Source: Protonemura montana
Taxonomy: Eukaryota; Arthropoda; Insecta; Plecoptera; Nemouridae
Length of the DNA stretch: 64,000 nt
Assembly (NCBI GenBank): GCA_947568835.1
Contig: OX387606.1
Coordinates: 16,554,001-16,618,000, forward strand
Reading direction: 5' to 3'
Shown here: piece by piece, positions 1-11,828 of the stretch
Layout: every line of letters starts with the position of its first letter
Numbering within the stretch: position 1 is the first letter of the stretch
Made by a program: the position numbers and the translations under genes
Notes under the pieces: generated by a model
Databases searched by the model: none
The model's input: the letters and a program-made list of their open reading frames with translations, nothing else
What the model was told of the DNA's origin: nothing

Positions 1-146
1 ACGGCAATTTTTTTAAATAATTTTTACAGAAACTCAATTTCTATGCTCTGTTTGGCAAATGATCCTTCTAAAATATTTTTAAATTTTGAGTGGAATTTGT
101 GCACCTGTCTGGTTTTATGAATAAGGGTGAGCATGTTGCTTGTTAC

Positions 147-3100
147 CTGGTAGATCTGAGAACAGCAGAATGCACTCGTTGAATCCGGAAGCGAGAAGCG
201 TGTCGCGAAGTTGCTGGAGGATTGCAAATCCAGCAAACAGAGGAAAGGCTGACGTTCCCAGTAGGAGCATATCCCATAGATGCAGGATCTTGTGCAACGG
301 GAACACATCTGCACACAAAAAAGCACGGCAAGTCATTAAAATCACTCTAAAATCTTGACCTGAGGGTATTGTGGACAGTCATTTGAATTGTGGATTTTAA
401 CAATGCACTGCTTTGACTACGAGCGCTGCATCACTGGTCGTAAGGTGCCGACAATTGGATGGATGATAAAGATGATGATGATAAACCGAACTTAGTCTCA
501 AAGAGAGGGGGGGGGGGGGGGGGACTTGGTTCTGGCACGTAGCCTACTCCGGATAAAGAGTATCAATAGGACTACCGACTTAGTCTCTTCTGAAGGATGG
601 TGCAACTGACCTTCCTCACTAATCCATGAAGAGGTTGATAAGCAAGACGTGTAAAGTTGTCTTTCTAACGTCAAACCCTCAAACCGGTCGCCCAAACAGA
701 ACTAGTCATGTCATGAGTTAATGGTCATCCATCAAATACCATAGCGATTTCTTAATAACCAGAACTTTCAACAAAGTAAACACCATTCCATTCATGGGCA
801 CATATTTTGAGGTCTAACTAATAGCTTAAGTGTATACAATGAAATTTATTTGTCAATATAACTATCAACCCTAACTTATATCTACATGAAAACTGTTGCC
901 AAACATTACTCACGTGAAAACATTGTGAGAAACCACGGGATGGCAAACAGTTCAGGAATGAATCCAATGTCGTGCAGATGATTAGCCAGCTCCGGATCAT
1001 GGAACGCGATCAGCTGGGAGAACTTGGTCAGGTATTCCTGGATCACGGCCGAGTTATCTTTGAGGAAGAACTTGTGCAGGTATTTCGGGATGAACGCGGA
1101 GAGACACGCGTATGCTCGCGCCTCATCATTGAAGTGGAGGTAAAGGAACGGAGCGCAGAGCGAGTCAAGACCTTGCCAGTAGACATACTGCGGGTGGCTG
1201 ACCACCCACGCCTTGAGCACGCGCTTAAACTTGCGGTGACCTTCATTTGATGAAAGTAACTCGTCGTATTGGTGGCATCTGTTGGCAAAAATTACCACAG
1301 CTGTTTGCAATTTGAAACGTGTTTAGGCTGCAGCAGTGTATGCACGATGTGCGTGGTCTTATCGTGCCTCTTATCGCAATCTTATCGTGCCTGATCAGTT
1401 TAGCAGGAGGCCTCGTTGCAACGTGCTTCAGCCAAGGTAGACCCAAATAGCCCATGTGTGCCGATAACCAGACCATAATCATAATATGTTTTGCTTATGC
1501 TTATGGGAACTTAGTTTTAGAAAAATATCTTGACTAAACAACATCAGTTTCTACGTAATACCTTGGGATGTCAACTTCGATCTGCCGGTCAGTGTGAGTT
1601 GGAGTGTCTTTATCGATTGCTGCATACTTTCGATAGATGTCGCCCTTGACTCCAAGCAGGGCGGCCCAAATTGGACCCCGGTATAACGGAGGGATGTCTC
1701 GTCGTGCCTGCTCGATCAAAGCGGCACGTTTGTAAGGGTAACCTGGAATGTAAGTGAAGATGCTGCATTATGTTTTAACGGCTCATTTGGCAAGGATAAA
1801 CTAACCACCCTTAATGGGCCTAATAACCAAATTTGTCAGTAAATTTTTTAACATACAGGACAGCTGAGAAAATTATTTTTAGAGCAAAATAACACCCAAA
1901 AAAAGCCTTGCTTGTTCTTTCACTTCTCCATTAACATTTAAGCACAGATAGACATACACAGATTGTCCACTCCTATGCTATTGGGAGCTAAGCGAAAGCT
2001 TTTGCCCCGCAAGATTCGCCCCAATCCCCTCACCAACAAGCTAAAATAGTTTGCCCTCTGGACACGGGATGGCGCTACGTTCGCTCCCTCTCAAGTATAC
2101 TATCTGTTCCAAGCTTGCTCGGTCATCGGTCTAAAGTCCTTTCGCTCACATTCGCTCTCAGCGCTGCCGCTATCCTACTGTATCCAGGCGATAACTGCAG
2201 CGGAGTTCGAGCAAGTCCAACATTGAAGAAAAATGTAAACATCCCAGAAAATAATTATAATGATGCTCTGGTGCCATAGTTGGGGAAGATCGTTTTGAAA
2301 GCGATCTTTTAAAAAGATCAAGATTGTCGTCAAAAAACAATCGCGATCGAAGATCGAAGTTCGCGATCGTTTTTTTTAGATCAAATTCAAATTCGTTTCA
2401 ATAAAATATCAAGTTGAATAAAAATATCAAATATCAAATATCTGCGTGGTTCAATAAGAAATCAATAAGAAATAGGATTAAGTACATAAAGGGTGATTTC
2501 TTGTTCCCTGCTTTGTTGTATCTATATTTTCATTATTAGTTACACCGTTAATTAGTTCAATTTATTGCACCGAGAAGTTCAGTTCGGTACAGAAAGAATA
2601 TTGTCACAATGCACCTCAGAGCGATGTCATGAACGAGTTTTCTTAGCTATAAATCGTATACGAGATATGTCAAATCTAGTCGGCTGCTTATTTCGGCAAG
2701 TAAAATGCTTGCTACTGAACTAAATTGTGATACCATATTGCAGCCCGTTAGACTCGGTGGATATTGCTTATATAAACACGCTTGAAAGTCGCTGTGAGCC
2801 TCTCATTGCATAAATTCACGATCATGACCAAGTCATATTGAAATTGTTGGGTGAGAACTTATGTCAAATCGCTAAATCTGGGGCTAGGATGTCGATCAAA
2901 AAAGATTTCCGCATAGAAAATTTCGGAAAGTAATGTGGATTGTTTCAAATTTCGAAAATCTATTAAATGATAGGTACTTTGACTTGGCGGGTGCTTATCT
3001 CAATGTTGATTTTCTTGGAATTCCCGCATTGCTGGGTTTTATAATAATATCGCCAGGCGATTACGATGGTTTGGCGAGACTGAGCAGGTGGTCCAGTAAC

Positions 3101-6100
3101 CTTGCTGGTTGATCACGGTAAATTGATGCTAGAGAGGGTAGTTTCAACATTAGAACAAAAATTTAAACTGATTTGAAATCAGGTTTCGAAGCCGAATGTA
3201 ATGGTGCTTTAAAAAATTTCGAAATTCAATTATTAGCATTAGATGGTTTTGTGAGTTAAATGGCTCTGGTATTAGCGATTCTCGGAACATTTTTATCGCA
3301 AATCGGCTTAGATATTCCGTAGTGTTTTGTTCCAAATCAAATCTAGACGCATAGCTCGACACCCACGTGATACACTCCCCTTGTGCCACGGTAGAAAATG
3401 TGTGGAAAGGGAAAATGCACACTCCCCCGGATACGTTTAACACTGCCCTATTAAAGGAAATCAACAAACAATTCACAGCTGTTACAAATCCTTAATATAT
3501 TAGTAAATCTGAAACTGCAAACTGACCAAAACGTGATTTGAGCCCCTTTAATGACATCATTGCTGGTCGTTCTTGTTACGAAAGGATCGGTCATGTACTG
3601 AGAGTGGAAACTACAAAAATAGGGGTATTCGCATTGCTTTGTCGGCGCTGCCTTACAAAGGGTATGCGGTGCGCTGACCTTGGCCAAGCTTATAGTTTCG
3701 CGATCGCGTAGTCAATATTATTATGAGCGAGTATAGCTGTTGTCATATATTTTTCAGAATGATTTTGTAAGATTCTTTGAACCATCTTACTGTACGACAA
3801 CTCATGCCATACGGATGGCTTTTACTTTTTAGCCCTGGAATGTTGACAGCTATTGATGAGTTATGGAAAAATATCTCGTATCGAAAGATTTGAGAATATC
3901 CAAAGAGTTTTCGAGGGTTGCTCGAGCTCTCGGGCCCACACGTAGTCGGCGCCCCTGGTATTGGGACTTGCTTTGTATTTTCATTTGATCTCTTTAGATG
4001 AGACTGACTTTTTGTTCTAGTTTCTTCAAATTGAAACCTGAAATATAACAATATATTGCTGTTAATGTATTTTTATTTCCCCACCGATTATGCATTTGTA
4101 ATAGAAACAAAATAGGTACTGTCAGCTTGCAGTGCCTTCAGAAGGAAACACACATATGTCCCTGCTTGCGATTAAAATATAGTTTCAATATGATAATGGA
4201 CTCGCCTTTCTTTTTATTCAGCTGCAGTGTACCGACGTTTGCACCTAAACCCTTTTCCAATGACAGGTACTTCGCCAACTCCAGTACCCATTTTTTAGTT
4301 CAGCAAGCTGTACTCTCGCCCCACCACTCGGTCAAACCGATTACCCTGCACTCTGGTGGCCCAATATTCAACTGATGCTACTATACATCGCGATGCCAGC
4401 GCCCCTCAGTGCTCGCTTAACAAGTATTTTTTGCCGTAGCGTGCCGTAGCCAAAGCTGGGTAAGGTGATATATCTGTGTATGTCAATCTGTGATTTAAGT
4501 ATAGGATGTAATTTTCTTACCCTCCTTACTCATGCAAAACCTGTATTGCAGGTTTTTGCGTGACAGTGTGACTTACATTGCAAAAGCCGCTGAAAGAGCA
4601 CAATACGATGGAATTGGTATTCTGTGTCGCGTTCACGAATGACTAAAGGGAGGAAAGCGTCATCTGATGACTCCGGCTCGCCGATAATAGCGGAAGTTGT
4701 CTCCAGCAGAGGAAGATAGCTGGTCGGAGGAATGTGAGACAGTCGCTGGTAGAGAATGTCCAGCGGGATCGAGACCACACGGAAGTCCAGCATCAGAGTC
4801 GTATCACGAGCCTGTGACAACAAATAACAAACAAGCACACATTTAAACTTATACAGTTTTATTATTTATAAAATATTCACTGTAGTAGATGTTATTTTCA
4901 TTGCATTGAGCTAATTTTGCTTGTCATCCAAAAATGACAAGATAACCAGCCCATTCTGGAAGTTATTTTCACTGGCAGTTGCCAAACATGCAACACAATG
5001 GGGACAGCAGGCACACAACTTAACCTAATTTGAAAGAAAACCTAAAAAAGCATGCATGGTATTCTTCAACTACTTGCCAAAAAAGTTTACAGGAAAAAAA
5101 AATCAAAAATAGATTCCACAATAAACTAAAAAAGCTACTTCTAGTTAATAGCTTCTACTCCATAACAAATTCATAAACTATAACTTCTATTATTAATTAT
5201 TATTCTTTTATTCTGTTAATTTGTTTGCTGTGTATTTTTTGTACGTAATCAATTCATTGCAATCAAGCCTGACATATACTTAAACCTTGTATGGGGTTCA
5301 TTTAATAAAAACATACAAATGAAAAAAAAAAAATTATAGAAAATCACCTGTCCGAGTGCGTTTCCCTCTAGCAGCACAAGTGCAGGTAGACTGAGAATGG
5401 GAGCTTTGGTACGGACAAGCCCCTGCTTCCGTAATTCACTCTGGACCTCTCCTCCGGCCAACTGCCACAGATGATAAAGCTCGTGAAGGCCTAGTTCTGG
5501 TACCGCATTTAGGCACATATTTGATGAAGAAACGCACTTTGCAAAAACAGGATGTTTCAATAGTTGGCCAGGAGTTGGTCTCTCTCTGGGGTTTACCTAA
5601 AAAATAAAAGTAGGTGAGATTTGACAATGCCGTATTCTAATAAACACAGTGGAATCAGTTCAACAATATTTAAATGGACAACTGACTTTTAAGCACATTT
5701 CTAAGAGTTCTCGAAAATCATCAGGCAGATCTTGACAAATTTCCCAGCAGTTATGTTCGCGTGACAGCCGTTCTAGAACAGTTCCATTGCAGTGGACTAG
5801 ACTTAAAGCTTTCCTCATCACCTGACCAAGACGTATGTCTGCCCAAAACAATTTTCCTAACACGGCCTCGGCTAAAATTATGCCGAGCGACCATACGTCT
5901 GCTTTAGGTCCCGTAACACCGTTTCGACCTGCCAAAAATACTTCTGGGGCTGTGTACTTTGGGTGTCTGAAAATAAAAATCGCACAATTGAAGCTATAAA
6001 GCAACCCTCTTAAGTAAAAAGTAGGTAAAATAAGTAATGCATTAGAAATTAATTCAAATGATAAACCTACCCAATAGGAAAAGAAACACTGACACCCCTG

Positions 6101-6522
6101 TTAGTCATGTAGTAGAGGCCATAATTAAACAGTCGAACATATCCATTAGGGTCTAGCAAAACATTGTTTGGGCAAAGGTTCCGATGAACAATACCAAGTC
6201 CGTTCAAATGATCAAGAGCAGAGACGATTTGGTATCCCAAACGAGTAGCATCTCCGGCATTTAATGTCTTGCCTTGTAACGAGTCTGTGTGATATTCTGA
6301 CACAACAACAGTTCTTTCATGTTTTCCTCGAATGAGAGTTAAGTAGGAGCAGAGATTTTGGTGTTTAATAGTCTTTAAAAACTGTGCGCGACCATAGATA
6401 GTGATCGAATTTGGGGTTAAAGGTAACCCATTACTACCACATAATTCACCGGGATGACTTCTTGCGAAGAAAGTAAGACCAGCGAACTGAACTACAGGTG
6501 TCTGATTCACCTCAGGACACAT
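147..6522 (-). CDS. TBCK: TBCK, TBC domain-containing protein kinase-like (5' two thirds, runs off the left edge)
   Basis: Seven exons read on the minus strand: 6071-6522, 5687-5966, 5348-5596, 4577-4811, 1562-1742, 914-1278 and 147-308. All have GT-AG borders and matching phases, giving 641 residues of a protein that is about 890 in human. The first part is a protein-kinase fold that looks inactive: the HRD position reads HRN and the DFG position reads NYG, as in other TBCK proteins. From about residue 420 there is a TBC Rab-GAP domain. Its arginine finger (IEVDIPR, Arg codon split between exons 5 and 6) and glutamine finger (YWQG) are both kept, so GAP activity is expected. The missing end should hold the rhodanese domain. 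The start is the ATG at 6522, which fits the human N-terminus; the frame stays open slightly upstream but without an ATG. TBCK family members act in endolysosomal and mTOR-linked Rab regulation. Confidence 0.95.
507..523. repeat. Poly-G tract (17 nt)
   Basis: An uninterrupted run of 17 G lies in the TBCK intron between exons 6 and 7. Length is likely to be unstable in sequencing. Confidence 0.95.
1743..4576 (-). other. Long TBCK intron without a recognisable gene
   Basis: This 2.8-kb intron joins ...RLLQ to CYPYKR. No transposase, reverse transcriptase or cellular exon could be recognised on either strand; the open frames of 80-108 codons around 3150-4375 resemble nothing known to me. It holds a GC-richer patch at about 1960-2220 and a cluster of GATC words at about 2287-2390. 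Confidence 0.6.
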
Positions 6523-7797
6523 AATCAAACGCAAAAGTACGATTCTTCGCTTTAAAAAATTATTTAAGCGACACCGCTTTGTTACACTAAAACGCCCTCC
6601 CGACTACCGGACCCCAACAAGTAGCATACAGTTGTGTTAGCCTTACCTTGCTACAAGCTGGTGGACTCTGATTACATATTGCCAACTTTAGAATGCAAAA
6701 TAAAGCCAGTCTTCACCGGGGAGTTTGAAATTAACCAGAAAATTATGACCAAACAATGCATCATGCACTTAAATTCTTTGTGGATTTATCAGTTTATTTA
6801 CGTGAAATTAATTTTATTGAAAAATAAGAACTTAAATGTAAAACTAAAAGTCCTAATGACTTCTGCTAAATACCTACCGTACACTAGCGGATTCTAGCAA
6901 TGGCTGCCAAAAATCAGTTTGCGAGCTTGGTTTCCTGCCTAAACCTGATAAAAGTTAAAAGTAATCCGAAATATATTAATTTTAACTTTGGTTGATTAAC
7001 ATTTATTGTTTTTCATTCAATATTTTGTTTTCCTGAAATTATTAAATGTTTCAACCAAAGAAAAACATTATTTTGTTGCTTTTAAATCAGATAGCTAACA
7101 GTAGCATCATGGTGTCATATTTTCCTGGTTGGTACAAGCACCCCAGAAAGTGGCAAACTCAAATTAATCCTAGTGTATCCAGATTGAACATGGCTCATAT
7201 ATTAGTACCCTTAAAGAGGCTACATGCCTTCTTTTCCCCGCCAAACCATTCAAAATTTCAGCAAAACAGCACTAAACAAAAAAAAAAAAAATCAATATTG
7301 CAAAATATGATGCCATATATTAAGACAATTTACAAGGGAAAACAATGCAATGTTATATTTGAGTTGCTTATTTTGATTTCAAAAACAGGCTCGTCATCAA
7401 GAACAAAAGTAATTGAACAAAAATATGTAGGAGGCCCGAACAGTAACAAACCTACGGCTTCATATCCGTTCCTATGATGATGGGAAGTTATCGTGTTACT
7501 CTAGAAATCTCGAGAGCGTTAGTGGAAATGGGATTACAATGGTTAGAAAGATGCAGATGCAAGTTTTCCGTGTATTTTTAATTTACAAATTCAAGTCATT
7601 CTAAACTAGATGATAGCTTGTAGAACAAAAACAGGAAAAATATACTCATATATTTAAATGCTTAAATATGTGTGTATATCTTTGGGCTAAAATTAACTTC
7701 TATGGAACAACAAATAACAATTCAATACATTACTTTGTTTTACAATAAAAACATGCTTATAATCAAATTTAAATCACCATTAACATGTCAGGTTATT
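6523..7797. other. Intergenic: TBCK upstream region and LIAS 3' region
   Basis: About 1.27 kb separates the TBCK start codon from the LIAS stop codon. It should contain the TBCK promoter on the right side of its ATG and the LIAS 3' UTR. Possible minus-strand poly(A) signals for LIAS are the complement of ATTAAA at 7577-7582 and of AATAAA at 7002-7007; I cannot choose between them. Open frames here are AT-rich and unconvincing. Confidence 0.5.
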
Positions 7798-9467
7798 CTA
7801 CAAAACCTCCTCTGATACTTTTCTGTTGCGTAAGATGCTGCCAATAAAAAACTCTCCTGCCTTGTACGAACTTCGGACTAGCGGTCCACTTGCCGTGTAG
7901 AGGAAACCCATCTTTCCACCAACTTCTTCCCAATGCTTAAACTTTTCTGGCGTAACGTACTCTATCACAGCTAGGTGCCTTTTGGTAGGCTGCATGTATT
8001 GGCCGAGAGTAACACACTCAACACCAGAAGATCGTAGATCTGAAAACATTTCAAGCAGGTAAAACTTTTGTTATGAAATAAAGAAATTTACTGAGAGCCA
8101 GATCAGAAATAATTACCTGAAATAATTACTGAGCTATCTAGAAAATTATTATTATGATATCGAACCTGTCATAGTTTGTAGAACCTGTTCATCGGTTTCG
8201 CCAAGCCCTAACATGATTGAAGACTTGGTGATCAGATCGGGTTTGATTTTCTTTGCTTCCGCTAGTACTGTCAATGACTGGCGATATCGAGCTCGGCGAT
8301 CTCTTACGAACGGGGTAAGAACTTCAACTGTTTCGATGTTGTGAGCAAACACATCTAGGCCTGATTGAACGATAGTGTTCACAGCGGCTAAATCTCCTCG
8401 GAAATCTGGCACAAGACATTCAACCAGCATATTCTTATTTCTAGAATGGAAATTAAAAAATATGAAAGGTGGTAAGTAACTTAGCACTGTTATTTCTAAA
8501 TTTTAATAATTTTTTAAATCGCTCACTGTCTCTTTATTTCTCGAACAGTCTCTGCAAAATGATTGCAGCCCCCATCAGGTAAATCTGAATAGAAACCAAA
8601 CATTTTAATAAATTAGTAGGTAATCACATTTCTTCTTCATCTTCCAAACCAAACTTAACCAAAACCAACTTCTTCTATATTTCTTTGTCCTTCCAACTTT
8701 CTAATTTATTCTTAGTTTTATTTCTCACCATCACGATCAACTGAAGTAAGAACAACGTAGTCGAGGCCCCAAGCAGTGATTGCAGTGGCTGTGTTGAAAG
8801 GCTCCTTTGGGTCAGGAGGTGGAGGAGCTCGTGCAGTCTTCACCGAACAGAATCGACAGCCCCTAGTGCAAGTGTCTCCCAGAAGCTGTGATGTGTGAGG
8901 TCTTTACAAATTAATTTTGTTCTACATTATGTAGAAATACATGGAAACATTTTGTTAATTTCTATAAATTAAAGCAAAATATATGAAAGTAGGTACGTAC
9001 CATGATAGTTGCCGTAGCAGTTCCATGTTTACCACCACCCCAACACTCGCCAATGTTTGGACAGCGAGCTTCTTCACAGACAGTGTGGAGATTCAATTTC
9101 CGAAGAGAGTCCTTAATTTTTCCAAAATTCTCTCCTGTTGGTATGGTTGTTTTCAACCACGGCGGTAATCGCAGTCGCTCTGTTTCTCCCTTTTCCTTCC
9201 TCAGCTTACCATCATAACCACTCCAATCTTCCTGTGGCTCCGAATTGCTTATAAAATCTCCAAGAGATGGACCTTGAGCGATTTTCTTCCGAGATTCATC
9301 ACTTAAGCTCGTGTGTTTGCTTCGTACACACTACAAAAGAAAATAAATACATTCTTAACCCTACAAACATTCCACTTGTCAACCCTGTTTCTATTAAAAA
9401 TATTTTCAACATTTACCATAAAATTTCTGGCTGTTTTACAACCATCAGACAGTTTTGAGCGATACAT
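7798..9467 (-). CDS. LIAS: Lipoyl synthase, mitochondrial
   Basis: Six exons on the minus strand (9417-9467, 9001-9330, 8729-8885, 8527-8584, 8166-8440, 7798-8039) give 370 residues, against 372 in human. The enzyme inserts two sulfurs into octanoyl groups on lipoyl-dependent proteins such as pyruvate dehydrogenase E2 and glycine cleavage H protein. The auxiliary [4Fe-4S] cluster motif is [12 protein letters not shown] (Cys102, 107, 113), the radical-SAM motif is CTRGCRFC (Cys133, 137, 140), and the C-terminal RSSYKAGEF box supplies the conserved serine ligand. Exon 1 encodes only 17 residues ([17 protein letters not shown]), with basic residues and no acids before Asp8, as expected at the start of a mitochondrial presequence. 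The donor after exon 5 (G|GTTCGA) is weak but is the one that keeps the frame and the family sequence. The exon-1 assignment is the least certain part. Confidence 0.96.
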
Positions 9468-11828
9468 TAAAGACAAATATTTCTAATATCTATTTATATT
9501 TTGATGAACTTTCAACACTTTGATCCCAAATAAATTGAGTTTCGATTGCGATCGAACATTATTACGCAATAGCAACAGCTGATATTTTCTAATGGTCTGC
9601 ACCAGAGGTCAACTAGCGGAATATTAGCCAACTATATTGCGGTTGGCTAATAATACAAATAACCCCCGCCAAACCATTAAAACATCCACCAGGACTTACA
9701 ACCATCGAAACCATGAGCAGAAAATTAGACCACAGAAAACCCTTGTGAATTGATAAAAACACACAAAGGAACCTTGAGATAATAGGAATATTTATACTGA
9801 TAAATGGCATCCAATACCCAGTACTGTCACGATTTTCAAGTCACCTGAGTACTAACCAGGAAGTAACCGCCAAGAGAAAATCAGGCAGCGCAACAAACAC
9901 TACTGAGATCACGCGTTGCCAATAATCTGGTGACAAGAGCATGCTTTAATGTCCTGGAATAAATGTAGTCTTCGTCATTAGGTTCCTGTGACATGGATGA
10001 AAATACACGGGCAAGAAACAGGGCAAAACAAATGGTTACAATTTAGCATCACAGAACAGCAAATTAAATTACCATCGTACCATGGAACAAACTAATTCAC
10101 CTTCCTCTTTCTCAAATCAAGTTTTTACACTCCACACTGCAACCATTTACGTGTTGTATTCTTCTTGAAATCTCTGCTTGAAAATAGCTTTTAAAAGAAC
10201 TTTTAGATCAGTTGTTGGTACTCCTGAGTCTGTGAATTCGGTCTTTTCAAATGCTTTGCTGCTCAATCATATAGCTCATATCCCCAGATGCCCATGTGGC
10301 CTGGCTTATTTGGGCAGACATGACTGAATCTTCTGGTCAAAAAAAGAACCATAGAGCATTTCTGTTACTGCTTGGCAAGATGAAAGCAAATCTGAGCCTA
10401 TCAAAAATAGTTTCTCGTCTTTTGGCTCAATGGGCCAATTTATCAAATGTGATAAAAGTATATACCATGTACGTAAAAGCATTTATGATTAAACCTTAAA
10501 ATGATCAGACAGATTTTAAACAACACGTGTTTTCATGGGCTCATGAGATGCATACCAATTTATTATGCAAATTACATTTTTATCAAAAACCAACACACAT
10601 TACTGGTTGGGTTGGGTTGCTGTTTATCAGCAAATGATATCGACAATACGTATTTTTTTCCAATAGAGGCTTACCTAAAAGTAAGTCTCGGGAGTTGTGG
10701 TGTAAAGCTAATTAAATAGGCACTCACACAAGCAGATTTAAACAAACACACATATGCAAATTTCAATTTACGTTGCTAATATGAGATGCATTGAAGCTGG
10801 ATCGCAATAAAAACAATGCCAGTAGGTGCCTCTCAAAATGTATCATTTTGTTCGAAGGGGGTTTGTGTACCGAAAATTGTTATTCAATGTGTGGTGACGA
10901 TTACAGCAATGATTTATGGAATGTTAATTTCTTGAATAAATGCAAACAAACTGATTTCCATTAACATGAAATTGGTATCTTATGCAATTTCTAGCCACAC
11001 TAGTTGTGATAACAAGAACTCATAATTCAGAGCAGAACGCCCATGTCTTATTCTCAAACATGACTAGAGGAGATGGATTATGTTACTTGCTCATGATTAT
11101 AACAAACAAGCACTCTTATCATTTTACATAATAAAACTCAGAACCAAGTGAAAATTTTCAAAATTGGTTACACACAAGAATGATAATTTAAGCTGCATTG
11201 ACAACAAGCGCGCTTTGAGTTCCAAGAGCCACGTTTTTACGTTGCTTTTCTATAGTCTTTATTGCGATGCGTTTGATTTCTAGTCAATAAATCGGCTCTG
11301 CTGTTCAAATTACATTCGCACCAGTCTCGGAACACGCAGCTTGGGAATCTTTCGCCTTGCGGCAAAAACTTGATTATGAAGTTATTATTGTTTTAGGCCT
11401 TTTTCCGGAGAAAATGACCCATTCTGACCGTATTTAAAGTGAAACCCGCCGCAAAACACGCTTTTGTAAAAGGTGCTTTAATAAGACATAATAATAACCT
11501 AATAAAAATAATGAACGATCAAGTTTTAATAGTCCTCTTGTTTGGTTAGTAGTACACTTACTCATCATTACACTTCACAACCCAATTATATTTAGGCTTT
11601 AAGATTTTCTTCTGGTGTAAAACCTACACAAAAAAACACAACATTCTTTTACTGAAAAACTTGAGATTATTCTTGCCTTGACAGACGGCGTAACAATGCC
11701 TAGCAAAATGAACTAACTAAAAATCTGACAAATAACATATCCTCGTTCGCAATCCTTGCCGCGAACCGATCACTTTCCGATTGCAATGGACAAAGAGTTT
11801 AATACTTATTTGTTCCATCAAAGGCACG
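9468..11828. other. Intergenic: LIAS upstream region and calnexin 3' region
   Basis: No protein or RNA gene could be supported in these 2.36 kb. The right part is probably calnexin 3' UTR: a minus-strand AATAAA (complement at 11258-11263) lies 566 bases beyond the calnexin stop. The LIAS promoter should lie just right of 9467. Confidence 0.5.

Noticed and set aside
3150-4375. Three or four open frames in the long TBCK intron as missing TBCK exons
   Set aside because: The flanking exons join directly (RLLQ-C-YPYKR) as in human TBCK, so no exon is missing here.
6523-6534. Extension of TBCK upstream of its ATG
   Set aside because: The frame is open but begins at TTG; the ATG at 6522 matches the family N-terminus.
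7046-7477. 143-codon plus-strand frame between TBCK and LIAS
   Set aside because: Low-complexity Lys/Ile/Asn content typical of AT-rich DNA, lying in the probable LIAS 3' region.
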